In this document: in pieces, positions 33,266-41,789 of the stretch
Numbering within the stretch: the first letter of the stretch is position 1
Layout of the letters: every line of letters starts with the position of its first letter
DNA from: Desulfovibrio sp.
GTDB lineage: Bacteria; Desulfobacterota; Desulfovibrionia; Desulfovibrionales; Desulfovibrionaceae
DNA length: 56,859 nt
Assembly (NCBI RefSeq): GCF_014803725.1
Contig: NZ_JAAVBE010000016.1
Coordinates: forward strand, 1-56,859
Direction of reading: 5' to 3'
Program-made: the position numbers and the translations under genes
Notes under the pieces: generated by a model
The model's input: the letters and a program-made list of their open reading frames with translations, nothing else
Told to the model about the DNA's origin: nothing
The model's database searches: none

Positions 33266-33535
33266 TTACGCCACTTCTTTGGCCGTCATGCGGCGGGGGT
33301 CATAAAGATATTCTTCCGGGACGCCTGCTTTGCGCAGGGCATCCAAGACACGCGCACTATGCTGTTTACCTGTTAGTGTCTGGCTCATAGCTGAGGTAGA
33401 GATGCCGAGCGCGCGTGCGAGGCTCGCAGAATTTGTGCCGTGCTCCGCAAGCGCCTCGTGTATGCGGTAGACCGCGCGGCAACGCTTTTGCCCGCATGCC
33501 GTGCGAAAAAAGAGGCTCCCGTCATTCTTACCCAT
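33266..33535 (-). CDS. Small Ner-like HTH protein
   Basis: The product has 89 residues from MGKNDGSLFF. Its HTH reads HGTNSASLARALGISTSAMSQ. Position directly before MuA suits a Ner-type negative regulator of early transcription. Its start overlaps the preceding gene's end by 8 bases. It ends one base before the transposase start. Confidence 0.75.
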   Translation of the reverse strand: MGKNDGSLFFRTACGQKRCRAVYRIHEALAEHGTNSASLARALGISTSAMSQTLTGKQHSARVLDALRKAGVPEEYLYDPRRMTAKEVA

Positions 33536-33983
33536 GCAATCCGGCCTCCAGCATCTTGCGGCGCTTACGGGCCGCCCGCATCTCCGCATCCAGCTTTCCC
33601 AAGTCCCGGTAACGGCGATCCTCGTCGGTCATAACGTCCAGCCCCACGGCGCGCAGCATGGCGCGGAGCGGCGCCGGGTCTCCCGTGGCAGCCACAAAAG
33701 CCAGCAGGGCGAGCACAGACGGCGGGTGGCTCTCGTCAGACGGTGAGAGCCACTTGTCCAAGGTGTCCTTAGATATGGCGCGAGTGTTGCCCCCCGTGAG
33801 CTTGATGCCGCACATGGCGGCCACGGCGTTGATTTTGTCCGGCAACGCCTTGCGGCCTTCTCCATCGGGCGCGCCCGCAACGGCGCGCATGGCGGCACGG
33901 ATTTCCGCCATGACCCCTGCCATCGGGGCTATGTCATCCAAGAGGGAGAGCTGCCGCATGAGTGGCTCCATCGAGCTGTCCAA
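33528..33983 (-). CDS. First gene of the early operon, unknown
   Basis: This 151-residue protein starts MDSSMEPLMRQLSLLDDI (a second ATG at 33971 is possible). The middle contains INAVAAMCGIKLTGGNTRAI followed by SKDTLDKWLSPSDESHPPSV, which resembles a regulator-like HTH fold with an acid-rich end. It is expressed from the early promoter that faces the repressor. It may be a regulator but no family is certain. Confidence 0.68.
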   Translation of the reverse strand: MDSSMEPLMRQLSLLDDIAPMAGVMAEIRAAMRAVAGAPDGEGRKALPDKINAVAAMCGIKLTGGNTRAISKDTLDKWLSPSDESHPPSVLALLAFVAATGDPAPLRAMLRAVGLDVMTDEDRRYRDLGKLDAEMRAARKRRKMLEAGLHG

Positions 33984-34068
33984 ATCTTGCCCGCTTGCGG
34001 ACGTTGACCGGGTGCGCGGCGGTTGGTAAAAATTAGCTTGCTAAGGTAATTCCTAACCGCCCGAATCT

Positions 34069-34097
34069 GTTTTAAGACGAAATATCGAATTTGTAAA
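34069..34097 (-). promoter_or_regulatory. Candidate early promoter
   Basis: On the minus strand TTTACA (34097-34092), a 17-base spacer and TAAAAC (34074-34069) lie 86 bases ahead of the first early gene, within the AT-rich region that faces the repressor. It is an eye match to sigma70; the start point is unknown. Confidence 0.4.
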
Positions 34098-34100
34098 CAG

Positions 34101-34135
34101 AATTTCGGGGTAAAACTTTAAATTTGTCCGAAATT
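34101..34135. promoter_or_regulatory. Operator candidate, 8-bp inverted repeat
   Basis: AATTTCGG (34101-34108) and CCGAAATT (34128-34135) are perfect inverted arms just upstream of the candidate early promoter, in the gap between early operon and repressor. They are likely repressor sites. Confidence 0.45.
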
Positions 34136-34185
34136 TTATTTCCCTGCGTTTCCAAGTGCTTGCATGCAAATACGAGGAAAAGGTT

Positions 34186-34218
34186 AGGGTAATAGTTCGG
34201 GCCGGGAACTTTTACCCT
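34186..34218. promoter_or_regulatory. 13-bp inverted repeat abutting the repressor start codon
   Basis: AGGGTAATAGTTC (34186-34198) pairs with GAACTTTTACCCT (34206-34218) at 12 of 13 positions, and the ATG follows at once. It could be an operator, an mRNA hairpin limiting repressor translation, or both. Confidence 0.55.
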
Positions 34219-34893
34219 ATGAGTACCCTTGGTGAACGTCTAAAAATGATTAGGGGCGCTGAAAAACAGGAAGACTTTGCCGCGCGCATGGGCATTTCAA
34301 AAAGTTCTATGAGCGGCTACGAAAAGGACGAAAATTTACCAGGCGCAGATGCAATTTCAAAAATTTGTCTCAAGGCCGGAATTTCGTCTGACTGGCTACT
34401 CTTTGGAAAGGGCTCAATGCAAGGAAGCGAAGAGGCGGGCGTCGCTAGAGCCTTAGACCATAAGGTATCCCCGGAAGATTTGATTATGATTCCAATGGTG
34501 GATGCTATTCTCTCCGCTGGCACAGGCAGCCTGGAAACCAGTGGCCAGATGGCGCGAGAATACGCTTTCAGACAAGATTTTATCCTGCGCAAGGGGAATC
34601 CCGCAAATATGGTCTTGATGCGCGTCAGGGGCGATTCTATGCAGCCCGAGGTCATGGATAATGACGTCGTGCTGCTCGATCAGTCCAAGACGCGGCCACA
34701 CCCCGGCCCGATTTTCGCCGTGGGCATAGAGGACGCCATATACCTGAAGCGCGTGGACATGCTCCCGGGCCAGATCATCCTTAAGAGCGTCAACACTGAC
34801 TATGAGCCCATCCGCATAGATATGGGCGAGCAGACAAGCGACCAGTTCCGCGTCATCGGCCAGGTGCTTTGGGTAGGCAGAGAGTACAAATAA
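34219..34893 (+). CDS. S24 family phage repressor (CI/LexA-like)
   Basis: The product has 224 residues from MSTLGERLKMIRGAEKQ. An N-terminal XRE helix-turn-helix (EDFAARMGISKSSMSGYEKD) is followed by an S24 peptidase domain with RVRGDSMQPEV (catalytic Ser) and IYLKRVD (Lys). It would keep the lysogen silent and self-cleave on RecA activation. This differs from Mu's own c repressor, which is ClpXP-controlled, so induction by DNA damage is expected. A longer start upstream crosses the operator and is less likely. Confidence 0.92.
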   Translation: MSTLGERLKMIRGAEKQEDFAARMGISKSSMSGYEKDENLPGADAISKICLKAGISSDWLLFGKGSMQGSEEAGVARALDHKVSPEDLIMIPMVDAILSAGTGSLETSGQMAREYAFRQDFILRKGNPANMVLMRVRGDSMQPEVMDNDVVLLDQSKTRPHPGPIFAVGIEDAIYLKRVDMLPGQIILKSVNTDYEPIRIDMGEQTSDQFRVIGQVLWVGREYK

Positions 34894-34895
34894 CA

Positions 34896-34934
34896 ACGCC
34901 CCGCGCGTGCCACTTTTGACACACAGCGGGGCGT
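34896..34934 (+). terminator. Hairpin after the repressor
   Basis: ACGCCCCGC and GCGGGGCGT arms flank a 21-base loop immediately after the repressor stop. A GC-rich stem without a clear T-run makes it a weak terminator. Confidence 0.5.
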
Positions 34935-34941
34935 CCGATGA

Positions 34942-34992
34942 TTTTCAAATTGCGTTTCGCGCGGCCGGTTTTTTTCAAATTGCGTTTCGCGC
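34942..34992 (-). repeat. Two tandem copies of the 21-bp repeat near the prophage left end
   Basis: Identical copies at 34942-34962 and 34972-34992 (30-base spacing) match the 6630-6650 copy in reverse complement. Their location past the repressor is where a Mu-like phage keeps its left-end transposase sites, so they may be MuA-binding sites. The exact phage end is not resolved. Confidence 0.6.
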
Positions 34993-35151
34993 AGGGTAAA
35001 AGTTCCACGCGGCGCTTTTTTGATGCCGCGCTCACGCAAGCCCGCACCAGACGTGGCTTCCCGTTTCACCACGTCCCTCTAAGTTCCGTTATATTCCGCT
35101 TCTTTTAATTTTCAATCTGTCTGTCGCTGCACACCGGAAGGGGGAAGTGAC

Positions 35152-37833
35152 ATGGCAACGCTCAATCAGGGCAAAATCGTCAAGGCCTTGGAAAGCACCC
35201 TCAAGGGGCCGCAGCAGGATTTCATCTGGGAATTCCTGAAAGCCTTCGGCACCTCCCCTGCCACGCTCAAGCGCCTGCGCCTCGGCGACGGCCAGCGCAA
35301 TGTCGCCAAACTGGAAGGCGACCTCGGCATGCCGCAAAAGCTGTATTTTCGCGCTGTGCCCGAGGGGCAGCCCCTGCCTGACGCCCTGGCCGAAATCCTC
35401 GCGCAACCCCTGCTCGCCGCGCATAAGATTCGCTTTGTCATGGTGACGGACTTCGCTACCGTCATGGCCCATGACCGCAAGGTGGACGACACCGTCACCT
35501 TTGATTTTGCCGAGCTGCCCCAGAATTACGAGTTCTTCCTGCCCCTGACCGGCCTCTATGAAAAGCCCGTGGCCTATGCCGAGCACCCGGCGGACACCAA
35601 GGCCTGCGAAAAAATGGGGCGACTCTACGACGGCATCCGCAAAATCAACGACTACCAAAAAAGCGAGCTCCACGCGCTCAACGTGTTCCTCACCCGGCTG
35701 CTGTTCTGCTTTTTCGCGGAAGATACGGGCATCTTCCCCAAAGAGCAGCAGATGACGGATGCCGTGCATTCCCTCACCAGGGAGGACGGCTCGGATGTGG
35801 CGGACTTTTTTCAAACCCTGTTCAAGGTGCTCGACCTTCCCCCGGACGCGCCGGAGCGCAAGCACCTCCCCGCCAGCTTTCAAGCCTTCCCCTATGTCAA
35901 TGGCGAACTCTTCCGCGAGAAGGTGCGCATCCCCAACTTTGACCGGAGGACGCGCCGCCTGCTCATCGACTGCGGCAACATGAAGTGGAGCGAAATCTCG
36001 CCGGTGATTTTCGGCTCCATGTTCCAGGCCGTCATGGATCAGGACGCCCGGCGCTCCTTGGGCGCGCACTACACCAGCGAGAAAAACATCCTCAAGGTGG
36101 TGCGTCCGCTCTTCCTCGACGCCCTTGAGGAGGAATTTCAGGCTATCCTCGCCCTAAAGAAGGACAAAGCCAAGGCCCTGAAGGACTTCAAGAAAAAGCT
36201 GGGCTCGCTGACCTTTCTTGACCCGGCCTGCGGCTGCGGCAATTTCCTTATCGTCGCCTACCGGGAATTGCGGGATCTGGAGCTGCGCGTCCTGCTGGCC
36301 ATGCGCGAAGAGCTCATCGGCGACACCGATTTCCAGTGGTTGAATGTGGATCTGCTCTCTGGCGTGACCATCGAGCAGTTTTACGGCATCGAGCTTGAGG
36401 AATTTCCCGTGGATGTGGCCCGCGTCTCCCTCTGGCTCATGGAACACGTCATGAACGTGAAACTGGGCCAGACCTTCGGGCTGGTGGTTCCCACCATTCC
36501 GCTCAAGCACGCAGCGAATATCGTGTGCGCGAATGCCTTGACGACCCCGTGGGAAGAGGTGGTCAAGCCGGAGAAGCTGAACTACATTTTGGGGAATCCC
36601 CCATTCTCTGGCGCATACCAAATGTCAAGGGAGCAAAAACAAGAAGTTGCCGATGTGTTTCACAATGTTCGCTCTGCGGGAGTCCTTGATTACGTAACTG
36701 CCTGGTACAAACTGGCCATTGATTTTATTCAGGGCACAAATATCGAGGTGGCTTTTGTTTCCACCAACTCAACATGCCAAGGCGAACAGGTAAGCGTTCT
36801 TTGGACCTATCTTATCAATAACGGCTGCATTATCAATTTCGCGCATAGAACCTTCGCATGGAGGAATGAGGCGCGCAATAATGCTGCTGTCTATTGCATT
36901 ATCATAGGATTTTCACTTATTGAACGTCCAGAAAAGAAGATTTTTTCTTATCCAAATATTTTAGGTACCCCTACCGAGGTAATACTTTCTGCCATAACTC
37001 CCTATCTCACAGAAGGGAAGCTACTGGTTGTGGAGGCTGCCATTAAATCCCTTTCCGCGCCCATCCCCATGGTCTATGGCAACAAACCTACCGATGGTGG
37101 CTTTTTTATCTTCAGCGATGCAGAGAAAGACGAATTCATTCAGAAAGAGATACAGGCTGCCCCCTATTTTCGGAAACTTTTGGGCGCGCGGGAATTTCTC
37201 CATGGTGAGAACCGCTGGTGCCTGTGGCTGGAGGGTGCCCCGGAGAATATCCTGGAGCTGCCTCTTGTTAAAGAGAGGGTGGAGAAACGAAAGCAATTTT
37301 TATTGCAAAGCAAAGCCAGCATAACCCGGGAATTTGCCTCTCAGCACCCGGAGCTTTTTCGGCAAATCACACAGCCGAAGGGATGCGACTTTTTACTCGT
37401 TCCGCGAGTCAGCTCAGAGCGCCGGACTTATGTCCCCATGGGATTTTTCCATTCAGATGTGATTGCTAGCGATGCCGTCCAAATCATCCCCAATGCCACC
37501 CATTACCACTTTGCCATTCTCACCTCCGCCATGCACATGGCATGGATGCGCACGGTCTGCGGGCGGCTGGAAATGCGCTATCGGTACTCCCGCGACCTGT
37601 GCTATAATACCTTCCCGTGGCCAACGGTTTCGGCTGCCCAGAAGCAGGAAATCGAACACCTTGCCGAAGAGGTACTTGCCGCGCGGGAGGCGCACCCGGA
37701 GCTGACCCTGGCGGAAATGTACGACCCGGACAAAATGCCCGCGACCTTGCGCCAAGCCCACCACGCCCTCGACATGGCCGTGGACGCCCTGTACCGCAAG
37801 AAGCCCTTTGCCAATGACGAGGAGCGGCTGTAA
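35152..37833 (+). CDS. MmeI-like class I DNA methyltransferase
   Basis: This 893-residue protein starts at ATG 35152 behind a strong GGAAGGGGGAAG. Motif I LDPACGCGNFLI lies at about residue 356 and the N6-adenine motif IV NPPF near residue 482, with a target-recognition region after it. The N-terminal third aligns in style with the MmeI N-domain but I do not see its D-ExK nuclease residues, so it is probably methylation-only. It heads the defence operon. The frame continues after the TAA at 37831 for 13 codons (LLFKLYEDLVKKK), which resembles the usual C-terminus of relatives, so the stop may be a late nonsense mutation. Confidence 0.9.
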   Translation: MATLNQGKIVKALESTLKGPQQDFIWEFLKAFGTSPATLKRLRLGDGQRNVAKLEGDLGMPQKLYFRAVPEGQPLPDALAEILAQPLLAAHKIRFVMVTDFATVMAHDRKVDDTVTFDFAELPQNYEFFLPLTGLYEKPVAYAEHPADTKACEKMGRLYDGIRKINDYQKSELHALNVFLTRLLFCFFAEDTGIFPKEQQMTDAVHSLTREDGSDVADFFQTLFKVLDLPPDAPERKHLPASFQAFPYVNGELFREKVRIPNFDRRTRRLLIDCGNMKWSEISPVIFGSMFQAVMDQDARRSLGAHYTSEKNILKVVRPLFLDALEEEFQAILALKKDKAKALKDFKKKLGSLTFLDPACGCGNFLIVAYRELRDLELRVLLAMREELIGDTDFQWLNVDLLSGVTIEQFYGIELEEFPVDVARVSLWLMEHVMNVKLGQTFGLVVPTIPLKHAANIVCANALTTPWEEVVKPEKLNYILGNPPFSGAYQMSREQKQEVADVFHNVRSAGVLDYVTAWYKLAIDFIQGTNIEVAFVSTNSTCQGEQVSVLWTYLINNGCIINFAHRTFAWRNEARNNAAVYCIIIGFSLIERPEKKIFSYPNILGTPTEVILSAITPYLTEGKLLVVEAAIKSLSAPIPMVYGNKPTDGGFFIFSDAEKDEFIQKEIQAAPYFRKLLGAREFLHGENRWCLWLEGAPENILELPLVKERVEKRKQFLLQSKASITREFASQHPELFRQITQPKGCDFLLVPRVSSERRTYVPMGFFHSDVIASDAVQIIPNATHYHFAILTSAMHMAWMRTVCGRLEMRYRYSRDLCYNTFPWPTVSAAQKQEIEHLAEEVLAAREAHPELTLAEMYDPDKMPATLRQAHHALDMAVDALYRKKPFANDEERL

Positions 37834-37933
37834 CTCCTGTTTAAGCTCTATGAGGACTTGGTGAAGAAAAAATAAGATAAAAAAGCTCAAAAATTTTTTA
37901 AAAAAATTTTTCTTTTCTCCAAAGGAGCAAACC

Positions 37934-39730
37934 ATGGTAGCAAATTTTGGAAAAAATCAGATGGTTGCGGACACACTTGATGCATACCTTCAGCAGAATA
38001 AGCCTCGATTTGCAGTTCAACTACAAGGGAAATGGGGAAGTGGTAAAACATGGTTTATTCGTAAATATATTGATAAAAAAGATATTGGCAACCAACCTTT
38101 TTGCTATGTGAGCCTCTTTGGAATCGAGCAGCTAAAAGAAATTGACAGTCAAATACTATCCCAGACAAACAAAATTCTAGCAAAATCACAATTATTGAGT
38201 AGACTTGCAGGGGATATTATCGAAAAATGCACCCCTGCAATTAATAGAGACAATATAGATAAACTTTGGGAGTTTCTGAGAGATTTGTGCAAGATTCCAA
38301 AAAATCTTGTACTTGTGCTGGATGACCTTGAGCGATCCCGCATTCCTCTAGACCTAGTGCTAGGTTATGTGAGTGATAAGCTGGATCAAGTAGGGATAAA
38401 AGTTATTTTGTTATGCGATCAAGAACAAATCCCTGACCAAGAGAAAGAGAAGTTTTCCCGTTTTAAAGAAAAGGTTGTCGGAAGTACCATTGCCGTTATT
38501 CCGGATGCAGAAACAGTTTATAATTATCAAATAGAATTAATTCCCGACCCTAATATAAGAAAAATATTTCAACAAAATAAGAGAACATTAATAAAGGATT
38601 TTATGGCCTCTAAAACTGATAACCTTAGAAGTATAAAAAAAATTATTTATGAATTTTCTATGTGCTATAAATATATGACCGAGGATATGCAAACAAATTA
38701 TTCTTTTATAAATGAATTTTTACATGTGCTTTTTATTTTTTCTATAGAAAATAACAAATCTCTTAAAAACATAGAAGATTATCGCAATAATAAGAATAAA
38801 ATTTATATATATTATGAAAGACCAGAACATTATTCAAGACCTGATGCAGTCACTAAAGATGATGAATGGTGGTATGCACAATTATCTAGTGAATACAGTA
38901 AATTTATAGAAAAATTTTTTTATAATGGTATAATAGATGAAGTAGCACTTATGGATTCCTATGTAAATCTAGGATATTCCAAGGATTCTGAGATTCCATT
39001 GATAATATACCACAAATTTCAGAGTCTGGACATTGATGAATCCGAAATGAAAGATCTATACAGTCAGCTTCAAGAGGATATAAAAAATCATAAGTATACT
39101 GATCCCAGTGTAATTCTTCATGCATTTGATATCATGCTTAAGTTTAATCAGATTGGTCTCGACGGAAGGCAATCTGAGAATATTAAGGCTTTAGCTAATG
39201 AATATTTAGAAGAAGTTAAGTTTTTCAGCAAACCGTTCAAATTAAATGAATTTGAAGCGGAACTTTTATTTTTATCAGGCAAGACAGATTCATTCCGAGC
39301 AATCTACCACGCTGTATGTCACCGGATAACTGAACTTCACACAAAAAAAATGAATACTTTCATTAAGAAATCAAGCCAGCTACTCCCAGACAATCCTGAT
39401 AAGTTTATTGCACGTTTTTCTTGTAAGCGTGCCAACCCAGCAAGCTTTACGGACCTTAACGCAAGAGACTTTGCACAAAGAGTAACTAAAGTGCATGTAT
39501 CAAAACTTCGCAAGATAATGGAAATAATTTATTTTAACATAACACATACTAATAATAAATTACATCATAACATTCTATGGTATAAGGAATTTTGCAATGC
39601 ACTTAAAGACAACTTAAACTCCATGTCACCACTGGCTCGATACACATTAGATACATTGATTGTTGAATCGGAAAAAATCCTTCCACCTCAATATCCTGAA
39701 CAACTTCTTGAAAAGCAACTCAAAGGATGA
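37934..39730 (+). CDS. KAP-type P-loop NTPase
   Basis: This 598-residue protein has Walker A GKWGSGKT (residues 32-39) and Walker B LVLVLDDLER (125-134), the DDLER form of KAP-family NTPases. The C-terminal 400 residues are helical and unlike known domains. It is strikingly AT-rich against the GC-rich genes on both sides, yet is neatly spaced: good AGGAG ribosome site at 37923 and a stop overlapping the helicase start. It looks inserted between methyltransferase and helicase. KAP NTPases occur in several anti-phage systems as sensors or signalling ATPases; the role here is not known. Confidence 0.85.
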   Translation: MVANFGKNQMVADTLDAYLQQNKPRFAVQLQGKWGSGKTWFIRKYIDKKDIGNQPFCYVSLFGIEQLKEIDSQILSQTNKILAKSQLLSRLAGDIIEKCTPAINRDNIDKLWEFLRDLCKIPKNLVLVLDDLERSRIPLDLVLGYVSDKLDQVGIKVILLCDQEQIPDQEKEKFSRFKEKVVGSTIAVIPDAETVYNYQIELIPDPNIRKIFQQNKRTLIKDFMASKTDNLRSIKKIIYEFSMCYKYMTEDMQTNYSFINEFLHVLFIFSIENNKSLKNIEDYRNNKNKIYIYYERPEHYSRPDAVTKDDEWWYAQLSSEYSKFIEKFFYNGIIDEVALMDSYVNLGYSKDSEIPLIIYHKFQSLDIDESEMKDLYSQLQEDIKNHKYTDPSVILHAFDIMLKFNQIGLDGRQSENIKALANEYLEEVKFFSKPFKLNEFEAELLFLSGKTDSFRAIYHAVCHRITELHTKKMNTFIKKSSQLLPDNPDKFIARFSCKRANPASFTDLNARDFAQRVTKVHVSKLRKIMEIIYFNITHTNNKLHHNILWYKEFCNALKDNLNSMSPLARYTLDTLIVESEKILPPQYPEQLLEKQLKG

Positions 39731-41789
39731 CTCCTATGCCTGAACTTCTCCATGTCACCTATGCCCAGACCGGCAAGAGCTCTGCTCCCGACGCCCTCGG
39801 TATGCGCGAGATGCAGGCGCGCGCCTATGCCAGGCGCAACGCGCAATACCTGCTGCTCAAGGCTCCGCCCGCTTCCGGCAAGTCGCGGGCGCTCATGTTC
39901 CTGGCGCTGGACAAGGTCCACCATCAGGGGCTCGACAAGGCCATCATCGCCGTGCCGGAAATGTCCATCGGCGGCTCGTTCAGCGATACCAAGCTTAGCA
40001 AGCACGGCTTCTTTGCGGACTGGCACATCAAGCCGGAATACAATCTCTGCACGCCGGGCAACGAGGGCAAGGTGGACACCTTGCTCCAGTTCCTGACGGA
40101 CGACAGCGCGCATTACCTGCTTTGCACCCACGCTACCCTGCGCTTCGCCTGGGGGCGTCTTTCCGATGTGCGCCAGCTTGACCGCACGCTCATCGCCATT
40201 GACGAGTTCCACCACACCTCCGCCGAGGAGGGCAACAAGCTCGGCGCTATGCTGGACGATATCATGACTCACAGCACGGCGCATGTCATCGCTATGACCG
40301 GCTCCTACTTTCGCGGCGACCAGGTGCCCATCCTCACGCCCGAGGCCGAGGCGCGCTTCACGCCGGTCACCTACACCTATTATGAGCAGCTCAACGGCTA
40401 CCGGCATCTCAAGTCGCTGGGGCTCGGTTACCATTTCTATCAGGGGCGCTATTTCGACGCCCTGAAAGAGGTGCTGGACACCCACAAGAAGACCATCATC
40501 CACATCCCCAAGTCAATTCGCGCGAATCCTCCGGCCACAAGTATGACGAGGTGGACAGGATACTCGACCTCATTGGCAAGGTGGAGAGCCGCGACCCCGA
40601 AACCGGCATCTTCACCGTCCGCACCACTGACGGCAGGCGGCTCAAGGTGGCCGACCTTGTGAGCGACGACGCCAGCCGCGTCAACGTGCTCTCCTATCTG
40701 CGCAAGATCAGCGCGGGCGGCTCGCGCGACGACGTGGACATCATCATCGCCCTGGGCATGGCCAAGGAGGGCTTTGACTGGCCGTGGTGCGAGCATGTGC
40801 TGACCGTCGGCTACCGCAGCTCGCTCACCGAAGTGGTGCAGATCATCGGGCGCGCCACCCGCGACTGCGAGGGCAAGAGCCACGCCCAGTTCACCAACCT
40901 CATCGCCCAGCCGGACGCGGCGGACGAGGACGTGAAGACCTCGGTCAACAACCTGCTCAAGGCCATCACCCTGTCGCTTTTGATGCGCGAGGTGCTGGCT
41001 CCAAACATCACCTTCCGACCGCGCTCCACCATGATGGACCGGGACGTGGCCCAGCCGGGCGACATCATCGTGGAGGACGGCGACGCGCCGATTTCGCCGC
41101 GCGTGAAGGAAATCCTGGAGTCCGGCGGCGTGGAGCAGATATTGACCACGCTCATCACAAAGCCCGAGGTCATCGGCCCGGCGCTGGTGAGCCAGGAGCA
41201 GGCCAAGCTGGTGACGGAAGTGGAGATGCCCAAGATCATCGCCGAGACCTTCCCTGACTTGCAGCCAGAAGAGGTGGCGTTGCTCAACGACCTGGCCAAG
41301 ACGCGGCTTGCGGTGCAGGCAAGCGGAGGCCTGATTCCGGCGGACTCTTTGCCGCCGGGGCTGGAAGTGGTGGGCGTCCCCGATGGTGAGGGCGATACGG
41401 GCGCAAGCGATGCTGGGGGCGCGTCGCCGCGCGCCGTGCAGGAATTTTTGCGCATCGGCAACCGGCTGCTCCATGTGGACCAACTGGATATTGACCTCAT
41501 CGACCGCATCAATCCCTTTCAGGGTGCGTTTGAAATCCTCTCCAAGGCCGTGGACGCGCCCATGCTCAAGACCATTCAGGACCATGTCACGGCGCGAAAC
41601 AGCGCCATGACAGAGGAAGAGGCCGTCCTGCTTTGGGAGAATATCAAGGAATTCAAGAAAGAGCATGGCGTCCCGCCGTCCCTGCTGGCGGAGGATGCCT
41701 ACGAGCGGCGGCTGGCCGAGGCGCTGGCCTTCATCCGTGACCAGAAGGCGCGGAAACTTCAGGAAGCCGCCGCAGGGAAGGACCAATGA
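39727..41789 (+). pseudogene. DEAD/DEAH-box helicase of the defence operon, split by a frameshift
   Basis: The first frame (39727-40662) has Walker A APPASGKS (residues 46-53) and DEFHH (159-163). The second frame (open from before 40551 to 41789) has the C-terminal helicase core including QIIGRATRD (motif VI). The two join cleanly near 40510 if one base is restored: HIP then VNSRESSGHKYDEVDRILDL. The whole would be about 687 residues. It is either broken or carries a sequence error; no canonical slip heptamer is seen. Its ATG overlaps the KAP stop and its stop overlaps the nuclease start. Confidence 0.85.

Noticed and set aside
40495..40560. Programmed frameshift in the helicase
   Set aside because: No slippery heptamer fits the frames, so a mutation or sequence error is more likely.
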